A DNA stretch of 64,000 nucleotides from Clostridiales bacterium (lineage in GTDB: Bacteria; Bacillota; Clostridia; Christensenellales; Aristaeellaceae): the NCBI GenBank assembly GCA_019419995.1, contig JAHZHZ010000007.1:26170-90169 (forward strand), in the 5' to 3' direction. Each line of letters begins with the position of its first letter. The stretch's first letter is position 1. Below the pieces are notes generated by a model. The model ran no database searches and was not told the DNA's origin. It saw only the letters and a list, made by a program, of their open reading frames with translations. Shown here piece after piece: positions 25,323 through 33,622 of the stretch. The position numbers and the translations under genes are program-made.

Positions 25323-26026
25323 ACTCCACGCGCAGTCAGGACAGGCGCACCTTTGACGCGTTAAAAGCTCTACTGGAGCACATGCACCCCAGAGAGGATA
25401 CCCACGCACTGATTGAAACCCTTCGCTGCCATTTTCATTCTGCAGATGCTCTGTTCAGCGCCGACGCTCGGGTACTGGAGCGCTTGGGCGTACGTAAAAA
25501 TGACGCATTGTTGCTGAGCCACATGACAGATCTGGTACGCTATTTGCGGCGCACGGATTTTGACCAACGCCCCGATCTGGGAACTCTGGCCTCAGCCGCG
25601 CCCTATCTGGTGGCAAATTTTCATGGATTACAGCTTGAGCGTTTCTATCTCTTTTGTCTGGATGTCCGCGGACGCCTGAAGCATCGGGTTCTGCTTCAGG
25701 AAGGCACCTCAGATGGCGCGCTCTTCAGCCTAAAGGCCATGCTTTCCGAAGTGGTGCAGTCTTCCCCCAGTGCCATCATCTTCGGACACAATCATCCTGG
25801 ACGTACCCTGCGGCCCTCTCAGGATGATATCGGCTGCACTTTGGACGCTATCCGAGCGCTAACTGTAGTGGGCGTGCCCTTGCTGGATCACGTGATCATC
25901 GCGGGAGAACGCGCCGTTAGCATGCGGGACAATGGCTTTATTCCAGCCATGCAATGGCTGAATCAGTGCCCTGACAACCCTCTTCTGCAAAACTGGCTTC
26001 AAGTCCCGTCATCTGACAAGACGTAG
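25319..26026 (+). CDS. RadC-like JAMM domain protein
   Basis: 235 residues. N-terminal helix-hairpin-helix-like region (about 1-85, ADARVLERLGVRKNDALLLSHM) and a C-terminal RadC/JAB domain with the JAMM metal motif GHNHPGRTLRPSQDD (H-x-H and D) and the upstream glutamate in LQEGT. Called a DNA repair protein historically, but the biochemical role is unclear. Full length and intact. Coupled to the upstream hypothetical gene. Confidence 0.9.
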   Translation: MNSTRSQDRRTFDALKALLEHMHPREDTHALIETLRCHFHSADALFSADARVLERLGVRKNDALLLSHMTDLVRYLRRTDFDQRPDLGTLASAAPYLVANFHGLQLERFYLFCLDVRGRLKHRVLLQEGTSDGALFSLKAMLSEVVQSSPSAIIFGHNHPGRTLRPSQDDIGCTLDAIRALTVVGVPLLDHVIIAGERAVSMRDNGFIPAMQWLNQCPDNPLLQNWLQVPSSDKT

Positions 26027-26060
26027 GGTGCGTAAAAATCCTTGTGTGTAAATTTTTTAC

Positions 26061-26089
26061 TTGACAATCCCCACCATTGCACTTATGCT
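26061..26089 (+). promoter_or_regulatory. Promoter of glnN
   Basis: TTGACA (26061-26066), 17-base spacer, TATGCT (26084-26089). Overlaps no gene; transcription would begin near 26097. Confidence 0.8.
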
Positions 26090-26104
26090 GAAATAGATCT
26101 CTAC

Positions 26105-26121
26105 AGCCGGAATTTCCGGCT
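26105..26121 (+). promoter_or_regulatory. Inverted repeat in the glnN leader
   Basis: AGCCGGAA-T-TTCCGGCT, a perfect 8-1-8 repeat right after the predicted transcription start, followed by ATTTTCTATT. It may be an operator, an mRNA-stabilising hairpin or a weak attenuator; it does not match the GlnR consensus. Confidence 0.5.
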
Positions 26122-26161
26122 ATTTTCTATTGATATTACGAATCTGGGAGGGACTCAAAAC

Positions 26162-28252
26162 GTGCAGGACGTAACCGCCGAATTCGGCATAAATGTGTTT
26201 AACGACAGCGTAATGCGTGCCCGATTGCCCAAGGAAACCTACCGTCAACTCCAAAAGACGATGAAGGATGGCCGGCGTCTGGATGAGAATCTTGCCGTTG
26301 TCGTGGCCAATGCTATGAAGGATTGGGCGCTGGAAAAAGGGGCCACCCACTACACCCATTGGTTCCAACCCATGACCGGTATCACGGCAGAAAAGCATGA
26401 CAGCTTCATCTCTCCCGCAGATGGCGGACGGGTCATCATGGAATTCTCCGGCAAGGAGCTGATTCAGGGAGAGCCAGACGCGTCCAGCTTCCCCTCTGGG
26501 GGACTGCGCGCCACCTTCGAGGCCCGCGGCTACACCGCCTGGGATCCTAACAGCTACGCCTTTATCAAGGACGGCGTACTATGCATTCCCACGGCATTTT
26601 GCTCCTATGGCGGAGAGGCTCTGGATAAAAAGACGCCCCTTTTGCGCTCCATGGAGGCCATTAACCGGCAGGCGTTGCGCATTCTCAAGCTCTTTGGCAA
26701 TGCGGACGTAACCAATGTCAAGACCACTGTTGGTCCTGAGCAGGAGTATTTCCTGGTGGATGCAGACATATTTGCCCGACGCAAGGATCTGATGTATACA
26801 GGGCGCACCCTCTTTGGCGCCCGTCCTCCCAAAGGTCAGGAACTCAACGACCACTATTTCGGCGCCATCAAGCCCAGGGTACAGGCCTTCATGACCGAGC
26901 TCAACGAAGAATTGTGGAAATTGGGTATTCTGGCAAAAACTGAACACAATGAGGCCGCTCCCGCCCAACATGAGTTGGCGCCCATCTTCTCCATCACCAA
27001 TATTTCTACTGATCACAATCAGCTGACCATGGAACTGATGCAGAAGATTGCCCGCAAGCATCACATGGTGTGCCTGCTTCATGAAAAGCCCTTCGCGGGC
27101 GTCAACGGCAGTGGAAAGCATAACAACTGGTCGCTCTCCACCAACACCGGCATCAACCTTTTTGAGCCTGGAGAGACGCCCTATGAAAACGCTCAATTCT
27201 TGCTGTTGCTCTGTGCAGTGATTAAAGCTGTAGATGAATATCAGGATCTTTTGCGCGTTTCCGTGGCTTCCGCGGGCAACGATCACCGATTGGGCGGTTA
27301 CGAGGCCCCCCCTGCCATCGTCTCCATGTTCCTGGGTAGCGAATTGACGGATATTCTCCAGGCCATCGAAGCAGGCGAGTCGTATGGATGCCATGAAAAG
27401 GAAGTTTTAAAGGTGGGCGTTCATACGCTGCCCCGCTTTCCCAAGGACAGCACCGACCGCAACCGCACTTCTCCCTTTGCGTTCACGGGCAATAAATTTG
27501 AATTCCGCATGCTGGGTTCATCCGCTTCCATAGCAGATACAAACGTGGTACTCAATACCGCTGTAGCAGAAGAACTTCGGCAATTTGCAGACGCTTTGGA
27601 GCGTGCCGAGGATTTTGAATCTGCCCTGCACGTACTGATCCGGGAAACCATCATCGCCCACAAGCGCATTATTTTTAACGGCAATGGTTACGAGGAAGCC
27701 TGGGTAGAAGAAGCGCGCCGTCGCGGATTGCTGAATCTTCGCACCACTCCGGATTGCGTACCGTGTCTGCTGGCGGAAAAAAATGTGCGCCTCTTTGAAA
27801 AACATGGCGTCTTTAATCGTGCAGAGTTGGAATCCCGCCATGAAGTTATGCTGGAAAATTATGTCAAGGTGATCAATATCGAAGCGCTGACCATGCTGGA
27901 AATGGTGCATCGGGATATTCTTCCAGCCGTGAGCGGCTTCATTAGTGAATTGAGCGAAACCATGGCCCGTGTCAAACAGATGGGGCTAAGCATCAACACC
28001 TCCTATGAGACGGAGACCGCCAAACAGCTTTCAACCCTTTCAGCTCAAACCTGGAACAATGCCAACGAGCTGGAACGGATATTGAACCAATCTGCCGGCC
28101 TGAGCACCATGGATCTGGCCCTCGCCCATCGGGATCAGGTGCTGCCCGCCATGCAATCCCTGCGGTCGCTGGTTGACGAAATGGAGACTCTGACCTCTGC
28201 CAGGTGTTGGCCCTACCCCAGCTATGGAGAACTGCTTTTCAGTGTGCGCTAA
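26162..28252 (+). CDS. glnN: Glutamine synthetase type III
   Basis: Makes glutamine from glutamate, ammonia and ATP; type III enzymes are large dodecamers of Bacteroidetes, cyanobacteria and Clostridia. 696 residues from a GTG start with GGGAGGGA upstream; the length and the opening FNDSVMRARLPKETYRQL fit the family. Active-site motifs: GPEQEYFLVD, KTEHNEAAPAQHELAPIF, NGSGKHNNWSLSTNTG, SAGNDHRLGGYEAPPAI and NRTSPFAFTGNKFEFRM. A helical type-III C-terminal extension is present. Stand-alone unit with its own promoter and terminator. A longer frame upstream of the GTG would include the promoter leader and is rejected. Confidence 0.96.
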   Translation: MQDVTAEFGINVFNDSVMRARLPKETYRQLQKTMKDGRRLDENLAVVVANAMKDWALEKGATHYTHWFQPMTGITAEKHDSFISPADGGRVIMEFSGKELIQGEPDASSFPSGGLRATFEARGYTAWDPNSYAFIKDGVLCIPTAFCSYGGEALDKKTPLLRSMEAINRQALRILKLFGNADVTNVKTTVGPEQEYFLVDADIFARRKDLMYTGRTLFGARPPKGQELNDHYFGAIKPRVQAFMTELNEELWKLGILAKTEHNEAAPAQHELAPIFSITNISTDHNQLTMELMQKIARKHHMVCLLHEKPFAGVNGSGKHNNWSLSTNTGINLFEPGETPYENAQFLLLLCAVIKAVDEYQDLLRVSVASAGNDHRLGGYEAPPAIVSMFLGSELTDILQAIEAGESYGCHEKEVLKVGVHTLPRFPKDSTDRNRTSPFAFTGNKFEFRMLGSSASIADTNVVLNTAVAEELRQFADALERAEDFESALHVLIRETIIAHKRIIFNGNGYEEAWVEEARRRGLLNLRTTPDCVPCLLAEKNVRLFEKHGVFNRAELESRHEVMLENYVKVINIEALTMLEMVHRDILPAVSGFISELSETMARVKQMGLSINTSYETETAKQLSTLSAQTWNNANELERILNQSAGLSTMDLALAHRDQVLPAMQSLRSLVDEMETLTSARCWPYPSYGELLFSVR

Positions 28253-28263
28253 ACAAAATTCAG

Positions 28264-28308
28264 GCCCGCTCCCCCCAATCTTTCTCCCGGGGGAAGCGGG
28301 CTTTTTTC
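28264..28308 (+). terminator. Terminator of glnN
   Basis: Stem GCCCGCT (28264-28270) with AGCGGGC (28295-28301), extended by C5/G5 pairing, then TTTTTT. Confidence 0.9.
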
Positions 28309-28329
28309 AAGGGCAGATGCAAGATGTCA

Positions 28330-28782
28330 TTAATTGCAGCTTTGTTCCTGCTCAATGCGCATAATCATTTCCACGCGCTGGGCATGTCGTCCGCCCTCCG
28401 CCTCCGTTTCCAGGAAAGCGTCTACAATGCTCTCTGCCATTTGCGGACCCACAATGCGCTCACCAAAGGCAATCATATTGCAATCATTGTGCGCACGGCA
28501 CATCCGGGCGCTCACAGGTTCTGAAACGCATGCGCAACGAATGGAATGAACCTTGTTGGCCGCCAATGAAATGCCCACCCCTGTTCCGCAGATTACGATA
28601 CCTCTCTCTGCCTGTCCGGAGGCAACTGCCTTGGCCACCCTTTCTCCGCAGACGGGATAATCCGCCCGCTCCGTGGTGTCCACTCCCAGATTCATGACCT
28701 CATATCCCTTTTCTTCCAGATATTTAAGAACGTGAAACTTGAGCGCTACCGCTGCATGATCATTTCCAATGGCAATTTTCAT
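28330..28782 (-). CDS. rpiB: Ribose-5-phosphate isomerase B
   Basis: 150 residues, RpiB/LacAB family, interconverts ribose 5-phosphate and ribulose 5-phosphate. Opening MKIAIGNDHAAVALK, the DYPVCGERVAKAV region and the GIVICGTGVGISLAANKVHSIRCACVSE catalytic loop with its cysteine are conserved; ARMCRAHNDCNMIAFGERIVG follows. Start set at the ATG after GGAGGAAAGG. Single gene. Confidence 0.94.
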   Translation of the reverse strand: MKIAIGNDHAAVALKFHVLKYLEEKGYEVMNLGVDTTERADYPVCGERVAKAVASGQAERGIVICGTGVGISLAANKVHSIRCACVSEPVSARMCRAHNDCNMIAFGERIVGPQMAESIVDAFLETEAEGGRHAQRVEMIMRIEQEQSCN

Positions 28783-28864
28783 AAACCTTTCCTCCACGAT
28801 CATTAACTGTTGTTTCCTTCACTATACAGCCCTGAATCACTTTTGTCAACAGAATTCTCCATCC

Positions 28865-28893
28865 TTGACAAGCCCCTCTCGAAGGTCTACAAT
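28865..28893 (+). promoter_or_regulatory. Promoter of secreted protein and ABC importer genes
   Basis: TTGACA (28865-28870), 17-base spacer, TACAAT (28888-28893). Confidence 0.8.
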
Positions 28894-28926
28894 AGACGCA
28901 GATTTATAGAAGGGATTAAATAATCC

Positions 28927-29610
28927 ATGAGGAAAATTGGCATTGCAATCTTTGTCCTGCTGTTGCTTGCCTGCGCAGGCGCCATGGCCTTTTCGGGCTC
29001 GGGTTATCCCGCCTGGGATGGAGAAGCTGAACCCGACAACGGATTGAATGCCAAATTTGGAGATGAAAGGATCGCGCTGAACTTTGATCCCACGCCGGAT
29101 TATTCTTTCTGTGGAGAGGACCAGATTCAAGCTTGTTTTTTTGCCTACGACAAATTGAAACACAACTATCTGGAACTATATCTGCTGTTGCCTTTGAACA
29201 TCTCTGCCGGTGACATTCTGCAAAGCGAGGAAGGATCGCCCTGCTCTGTGTCCCTCTATGAAGTCAACCTTCAAGGCGAAACCCTGCACTATGCGGGTCG
29301 CGCAGGTTCAGGCGTCTTCCCTGAAGGCAGCCGTTTAGAAATCCACATTGAACAAATGAAAATGGATGGAGACCAGCTGGTCATGAAGGGACGGCTTCAG
29401 GCGCGGATGGGTGAAATTCAACAGGATGTGCCCACCGGCAAATTTCTGGAGCTGAGTGACGCTCTTTTCTGCTTTTCGTTGCCGCTGAGTGAAGGGCAGC
29501 GCGGTTCGTCCCCCACCTCTGTACCGCAGGAGACTCCTCCGGCATTGACTCAAGCCCCAGCGGGCGCAAAACCCGTTTTTACCCTGCCCCCGGATTACAG
29601 GGTGATATAA
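28927..29610 (+). CDS. Exported protein of unknown function
   Basis: Not recognised. 227 residues with a hydrophobic N-terminal export signal (residues 4-22); LLAC at 13-16 could be a lipobox, or cleavage may follow AMA. The mature part is acidic with a Pro/Thr-rich C-terminal tail (PTSVPQETPPALTQAPAGAKP). Four further cysteines are present. It is the first gene after the promoter at 28865 and 45 bases ahead of an ABC importer binding protein, so it may belong to that uptake system. The ribosome site is weak. Confidence 0.68.
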   Translation: MRKIGIAIFVLLLLACAGAMAFSGSGYPAWDGEAEPDNGLNAKFGDERIALNFDPTPDYSFCGEDQIQACFFAYDKLKHNYLELYLLLPLNISAGDILQSEEGSPCSVSLYEVNLQGETLHYAGRAGSGVFPEGSRLEIHIEQMKMDGDQLVMKGRLQARMGEIQQDVPTGKFLELSDALFCFSLPLSEGQRGSSPTSVPQETPPALTQAPAGAKPVFTLPPDYRVI

Positions 29611-29655
29611 AGAGGCAGAAAAATATTGTTTAAGGAAATGGAGATGGTACTATTT

Positions 29656-30609
29656 ATGAAACTAAAAAAATTGCTATGTCTGGTTGCCGCACTGGTTCTG
29701 GTAGTTTCCTGTGCCGCTGCTGAGGGAACAAATGTAGCCGCGCTCAAGGGGCCTACTGCCATGGGTATGGTAAAAATGATGCAGGATGATGCAGGAACCC
29801 TTTACAACTTTGAAATCTGCGCTTCCGCTGATGAAATTACGCCTCGCCTGGTGCAGGGGGAAATTGACATTGCCGCCCTGCCGGCTAATTTGGCCGCCAT
29901 TCTCTACGGCCGTACCGAGGGTGAATTGCAGGTTCTGGCCGTGAATACGTTGGGCGTACTGTATATCGCCGAGCGGGGTGAAAGCATCCAAAGCGTCGCC
30001 GATCTGGCTGGAAAGACCATCTACTCCGCGGGTAAGGGTTCCACACCGGAATTTGCTTTAAACTATATTCTCAAGTCCAACGGACTCACCCCTGGCAAAG
30101 ATGTAACTATCGAGTATAAATCTGAACATAGCGAATGCCTGGCAGCATTGATGAACGATGCAAGCGCAGCCGCCATGCTGCCTCAGCCTTTCATCACCAC
30201 CGCGCTCTCTCAGGCTGAGGATATGCGGGTAGCCTTGGATCTAACGCAGGAATGGGACAAGTTACAGGATGAAAATGGCAGTGCCATGATCACCGGCGTA
30301 GTTGTCGCCCGCAGAGACTTTATCGAAAGTCAGCCGGAAGCGGTAGAGCGTTTCCTGACGGATTACGCTGCTTCCGTGGAATACACCCTTGCCAATGTGA
30401 GCGAAGCTGCCCAGATCATCGGCGAATATGACATTGTCCCCGCCGCCGTAGCGGAGAAGGCGTTGCCCCAGTGCAACATCTGCTGCATTACAGGTGCAGA
30501 AATGCAGAACAAGCTCTCCGGCTATCTGCAGGTGCTCTTTGAGGCCGATCCCGCTTCTGTGGGTGGTGCGCTGCCGGATGACGGCTTCTACTACGGTGCG
30601 GAAGCTTAA
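29656..30609 (+). CDS. ABC transporter substrate-binding lipoprotein, ThiY/SsuA-like
   Basis: 317 residues of the NMT1/THI5-SsuA binding-protein group (thiamine precursor, sulfonate or similar small molecules). Lipoprotein signal with VVSC lipobox (Cys near residue 19). GEIDIAALPANLAAILYGR, AERGESIQSVADLAGKTIYSAGKGSTPEFALNYILKSNGL and RRDFIESQPEAVERFLTDYA are family-typical. GGAGATGG lies about 9 bases before the ATG. Followed by its permease and ATPase genes. No TPP riboswitch is seen upstream, so thiamine precursors are not specially favoured. Confidence 0.88.
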   Translation: MKLKKLLCLVAALVLVVSCAAAEGTNVAALKGPTAMGMVKMMQDDAGTLYNFEICASADEITPRLVQGEIDIAALPANLAAILYGRTEGELQVLAVNTLGVLYIAERGESIQSVADLAGKTIYSAGKGSTPEFALNYILKSNGLTPGKDVTIEYKSEHSECLAALMNDASAAAMLPQPFITTALSQAEDMRVALDLTQEWDKLQDENGSAMITGVVVARRDFIESQPEAVERFLTDYAASVEYTLANVSEAAQIIGEYDIVPAAVAEKALPQCNICCITGAEMQNKLSGYLQVLFEADPASVGGALPDDGFYYGAEA

Positions 30610-31348
30610 GAGTTCTCCCCGCCTGTGGGCAGTGGGATTTTGGCTCCTAATTTGGCAGGCAGCCGCCATATCGGTGGGCCGGGACTTTCTTCTGGCCTCA
30701 CCCCTTACAGTTCTTCAACGTTTTTGCCAATTGATTGTGACCGCGCCCTTCTGGGGCGCGGCCCTGTATTCTCTTTTGCGGATTTTTGGGGGCTTCTTGC
30801 TGGGCTTATGTGCAGGTGTTATACTTGCCGGCCTTTCCGCCCGCTATCGTTGGATACGAGAACTGATCGCCCCGGTCTGGATAGTATTGCGCGCCATTCC
30901 GGTAGCATCATTTGTTATTGTGGCGCTGATTTGGGTACCTTCGCGAAATCTATCCGTACTGATCAGTTTCTTAATTGTCTTTCCCTTGATCTATGCGGGC
31001 ACCCTCGCGGAAATTGAGCGAACAGATCCTCACATGCTGGAAATGGCCCATCTATTCCGCATGTCCCGCTCACGGCGCATACTCTACCTCTATGCACTGC
31101 CGGCACTTGTACCGTTAGAATCGGTCTTTACCACGGCCATCGGCCTGGCATGGAAATCTGGAGTGGCAGCAGAGCTGATATCCATTCCCTCCGGCTCCAT
31201 TGGCGAAGCCCTATACCGGGCCAAGGTTTACCTGATGACCGGCGATCTCTTTGCCTGGACGATTCTCATCGTACTGCTCAGCGCGGCCTGCGCCCGTCTG
31301 TTTGCTTTGTTGACCCGCCTACTTCGCCGATTGCTGGAAAGGATGTGA
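30578..31348 (+). CDS. ABC transporter permease, SsuC/ThiX-like
   Basis: About 256 residues, six helices, BPD_transp_1 type. Visible EAA-like loop MLEMAHLFRMSRSRRILYLYALPALVP. The start overlaps the binding-protein gene: ATG at 30578 or GTG at 30596 are both possible, neither with a strong ribosome site, which suggests translational coupling. Partner of the preceding lipoprotein and the following ATPase. Confidence 0.88.
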   Translation: MTASTTVRKLKSSPRLWAVGFWLLIWQAAAISVGRDFLLASPLTVLQRFCQLIVTAPFWGAALYSLLRIFGGFLLGLCAGVILAGLSARYRWIRELIAPVWIVLRAIPVASFVIVALIWVPSRNLSVLISFLIVFPLIYAGTLAEIERTDPHMLEMAHLFRMSRSRRILYLYALPALVPLESVFTTAIGLAWKSGVAAELISIPSGSIGEALYRAKVYLMTGDLFAWTILIVLLSAACARLFALLTRLLRRLLERM

Positions 31349-31356
31349 GCTTTGCA

Positions 31357-31998
31357 ATGTCTGTAGATCTTCAATTGGAAAAGCTGTGCAAAGCTTACGG
31401 GGAGCGAAGCGTCTTAAATCAGCTCAGTTTCCATTTTTCCCCCGGCAAGCCCAACTGCATTTTAGGCCCCTCAGGCTGTGGAAAAACCACGTTACTTCGG
31501 CTAATCTGTGGGCTGGAGGCGCCTGATTCCGGCCATATTTCCGGTGTGGAAGGAAAAAAAATCAGCGCGGTCTTTCAGGAAGACCGGCTGTTTCAGCAAT
31601 TGTCCGCGGAAAAAAATGTGCTGCTCACCGCATCAGGCCATATAGAGCGCAATTACGCCCGATCCCTGCTGCGTCAGTTGGGATTGGACGAGGGTGACAT
31701 GCAGCGCCCAGTTCGGGAATTTAGTGGAGGTATGGCCCGCAGAGTGGCCATTGCTCGGGCACTGGCCGCTGAATATGACCTATTAGTTTTGGACGAGCCA
31801 TTGCGCGGGCTGGACGGTGAAACTCGGCAGCGAGCGCTGGATTGCATTCGCACTCACGCTGAGGGCCGCACTTCCCTGTGGGTTACCCACGATGAACGGG
31901 ATGCCCAGCAGCTTCAGGCACGCATTTTGCGTCTCGCCCCACTTTCAACAGGGGCCGTCCCTTCGGAAGATTTCCCCATCAGTTCAAGCGAACGCTGA
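31357..31998 (+). CDS. ABC transporter ATP-binding protein, SsuB/ThiZ-like
   Basis: 213 residues. Walker A GPSGCGKTT, a shifted Q-loop VFQEDRLF, signature FSGGMARRV, Walker B LLVLDEPLRGLD and H-loop WVTHDE are intact; short for the family, lacking C-terminal extension. ATG at 31357 is used; a GTG four codons earlier would overlap the permease stop (GTGA). Its 3' end overlaps the convergent birA gene by 20 bases, with no terminator between them. Confidence 0.9.
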   Translation: MSVDLQLEKLCKAYGERSVLNQLSFHFSPGKPNCILGPSGCGKTTLLRLICGLEAPDSGHISGVEGKKISAVFQEDRLFQQLSAEKNVLLTASGHIERNYARSLLRQLGLDEGDMQRPVREFSGGMARRVAIARALAAEYDLLVLDEPLRGLDGETRQRALDCIRTHAEGRTSLWVTHDERDAQQLQARILRLAPLSTGAVPSEDFPISSSER

Positions 31999-32947
31999 TC
32001 TCTCCCGAGCGCAGGGTTTGGAGCTCTCCGCCGGGCATGCGCACCACTAGACTCCCCCCATCATCAATCTCCACCGCCGTAGCTGCGTAACGCTCTTTCC
32101 CATGGATGACAGTAATTTCACGCCCTACGACAATGGATCGGGATCGATACTCCTCCATAAACGCTCTGCTTTCCAGTTGCGGAAACAGGGCGTTCATTTC
32201 GTTAATCAATTCCGCACAGAAGCGGCTTCTGGAAACCTGTACTCCGCATTCATTGGAGATGGATGTGGCGACTTCCTCCAATTCCGGGGGAAAATCCATA
32301 AATCCCACATTGACGCCGATTCCCGACACCACATACTGCATTTGCCCGCTCTCAAAGTCCAGGCCGGCCTCGCAAAGTATGCCACACGTTTTTCTACTTC
32401 CCAGGTATACATCATTTACCCATTTGATTCCAGCATGCAGTTCAGATACCCGCTCAATGGCCCGAGCCACAGCGACGGCTGACATGGAAGTAATCAATAC
32501 CGCCTGTTCAGCCGGCAGCTGTGTTCGAAGGATAAATGAAATATATACTCCGCTTCCCCGAGGTGAGAAGAAATTGCGTCCGAAGCGGCCACGTCCACCG
32601 CTCTGCTGACGGGCAAGCACAGCTGTTCCGTGGGGCGCACCCTGCACGGCCAGTTCTTTAGCACGAATGTTTGTGGATACCAACTCGTCATGGATTTCGA
32701 TGGTGCTTCCAATGGGACCGGGAACAAGATAGCGGCGTATCTCCGGTAATGTGAGCGCTTCAGGTCCAGAGCTGATTCGATATCCACGGTTTGTGATCGC
32801 TTCGATGACATATCCTTCGCCTCTGAGCTGTTCAATCGCTTTCCACACGGCGTTTCGGGATACGCCCAATTCCCGCGCCAAATCGCTTCCGGATAGACTT
32901 TCCTGGGCTTCCAGAAGCCTCAGAAGCACATTTTCCTTGACGGTCAT
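31979..32947 (-). CDS. birA: Bifunctional biotin-protein ligase and biotin repressor
   Basis: 322 residues. N-terminal winged helix (about 1-60, LARELGVSRNAVWKAIEQLRGEGYVIEAITNRGY) for DNA binding, central ligase domain with the biotinyl-AMP loop GRGRFGRNFFSPRGSGVYISF and KWVNDVYLGSRKTCGILCE, and a C-terminal SH3-like domain. Attaches biotin to carboxylases and represses biotin genes when biotin is plentiful; a fitting operator is found before bioY in this window (50657-50691). The ATG follows directly on the queH stop (TAGATG). C-terminal codons overlap the convergent ABC gene. Confidence 0.95.
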   Translation of the reverse strand: MTVKENVLLRLLEAQESLSGSDLARELGVSRNAVWKAIEQLRGEGYVIEAITNRGYRISSGPEALTLPEIRRYLVPGPIGSTIEIHDELVSTNIRAKELAVQGAPHGTAVLARQQSGGRGRFGRNFFSPRGSGVYISFILRTQLPAEQAVLITSMSAVAVARAIERVSELHAGIKWVNDVYLGSRKTCGILCEAGLDFESGQMQYVVSGIGVNVGFMDFPPELEEVATSISNECGVQVSRSRFCAELINEMNALFPQLESRAFMEEYRSRSIVVGREITVIHGKERYAATAVEIDDGGSLVVRMPGGELQTLRSGEISVRLN

Positions 32948-33622
32948 CTAGTTTTCTCCCCCGATCATTCCATCACTGGTACCCATTTTCTTTAAAGCCT
33001 TTGCTCTCTGCCGTTCCCTTTGAGAAAAAATGCAGCCGCAATAATCCTGCCGGTATAGACCATATATTTCTGAGAGCTCACAGGAGCGCCTGTATCCATT
33101 CTTTTTCTTGAAATCAGAACAGAGGTAATCCACGCCCATTTCATTTCCAATTGCAATGCCCAGAGCATTCAGGCGCTGGGCATCCTTCAGCGGGCTGATG
33201 GAAAGCGTAGTGGTAAAATACTTTGCACCAACTTCCCGGGCAAATTCCGCAGTACGTCGCAACCGCATTTCAAAGCATACCCCGCAGCGTGCACCGCCCT
33301 CAGTTTCCTGTTCCAAACCCCTAACGAGGGCATAAAAGCGTTCGGGATCATATGGCCCCTCCACTACGCGCACGTCCTTCAGCGGCATTTGCGCAACCAA
33401 TCTCTCTTGTTCCTCCGCCCTGTGCCGAAATTCGTCTTCCGGCGCAATATTGGGATTATAATAATAGACGATTACCTCAAAAGTCTCATGAAGACGTTCC
33501 AACACTGCGCTGGAACAGGGCGCACAGCAGGCATGCAGCACCAGTTTGGGCCGTTCCCCTCGTTGCTGCAGTCGCTGTATTGTGCGCTCCATTTCAATCT
33601 GATAATTGATTTTGGGCTGCAT
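32948..33622 (-). CDS. queH: Epoxyqueuosine reductase QueH
   Basis: Last step of queuosine tRNA modification, the non-cobalamin type of reductase. 224 residues with the iron-sulfur and metal cysteines in LHACCAPCSSAVLERL, GARCGVCFEMRLRRTA and YRRSCELSEIYGLYRQDYCGCIFS. The start has GGAGGTGGAGGAGG upstream and lies 29 bases inside the preceding lipid kinase gene, so translation is coupled. A QueD-like protein occurs in the window but probably is not its pathway partner. Confidence 0.94.
   Translation of the reverse strand: MQPKINYQIEMERTIQRLQQRGERPKLVLHACCAPCSSAVLERLHETFEVIVYYYNPNIAPEDEFRHRAEEQERLVAQMPLKDVRVVEGPYDPERFYALVRGLEQETEGGARCGVCFEMRLRRTAEFAREVGAKYFTTTLSISPLKDAQRLNALGIAIGNEMGVDYLCSDFKKKNGYRRSCELSEIYGLYRQDYCGCIFSQRERQRAKALKKMGTSDGMIGGEN

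Noticed and set aside
29611..29655. Possible TPP riboswitch before the ThiY/SsuA-like importer
   Set aside because: The gap is only 45 bases and the leader before 28927 is too short; no conserved TPP core is seen.
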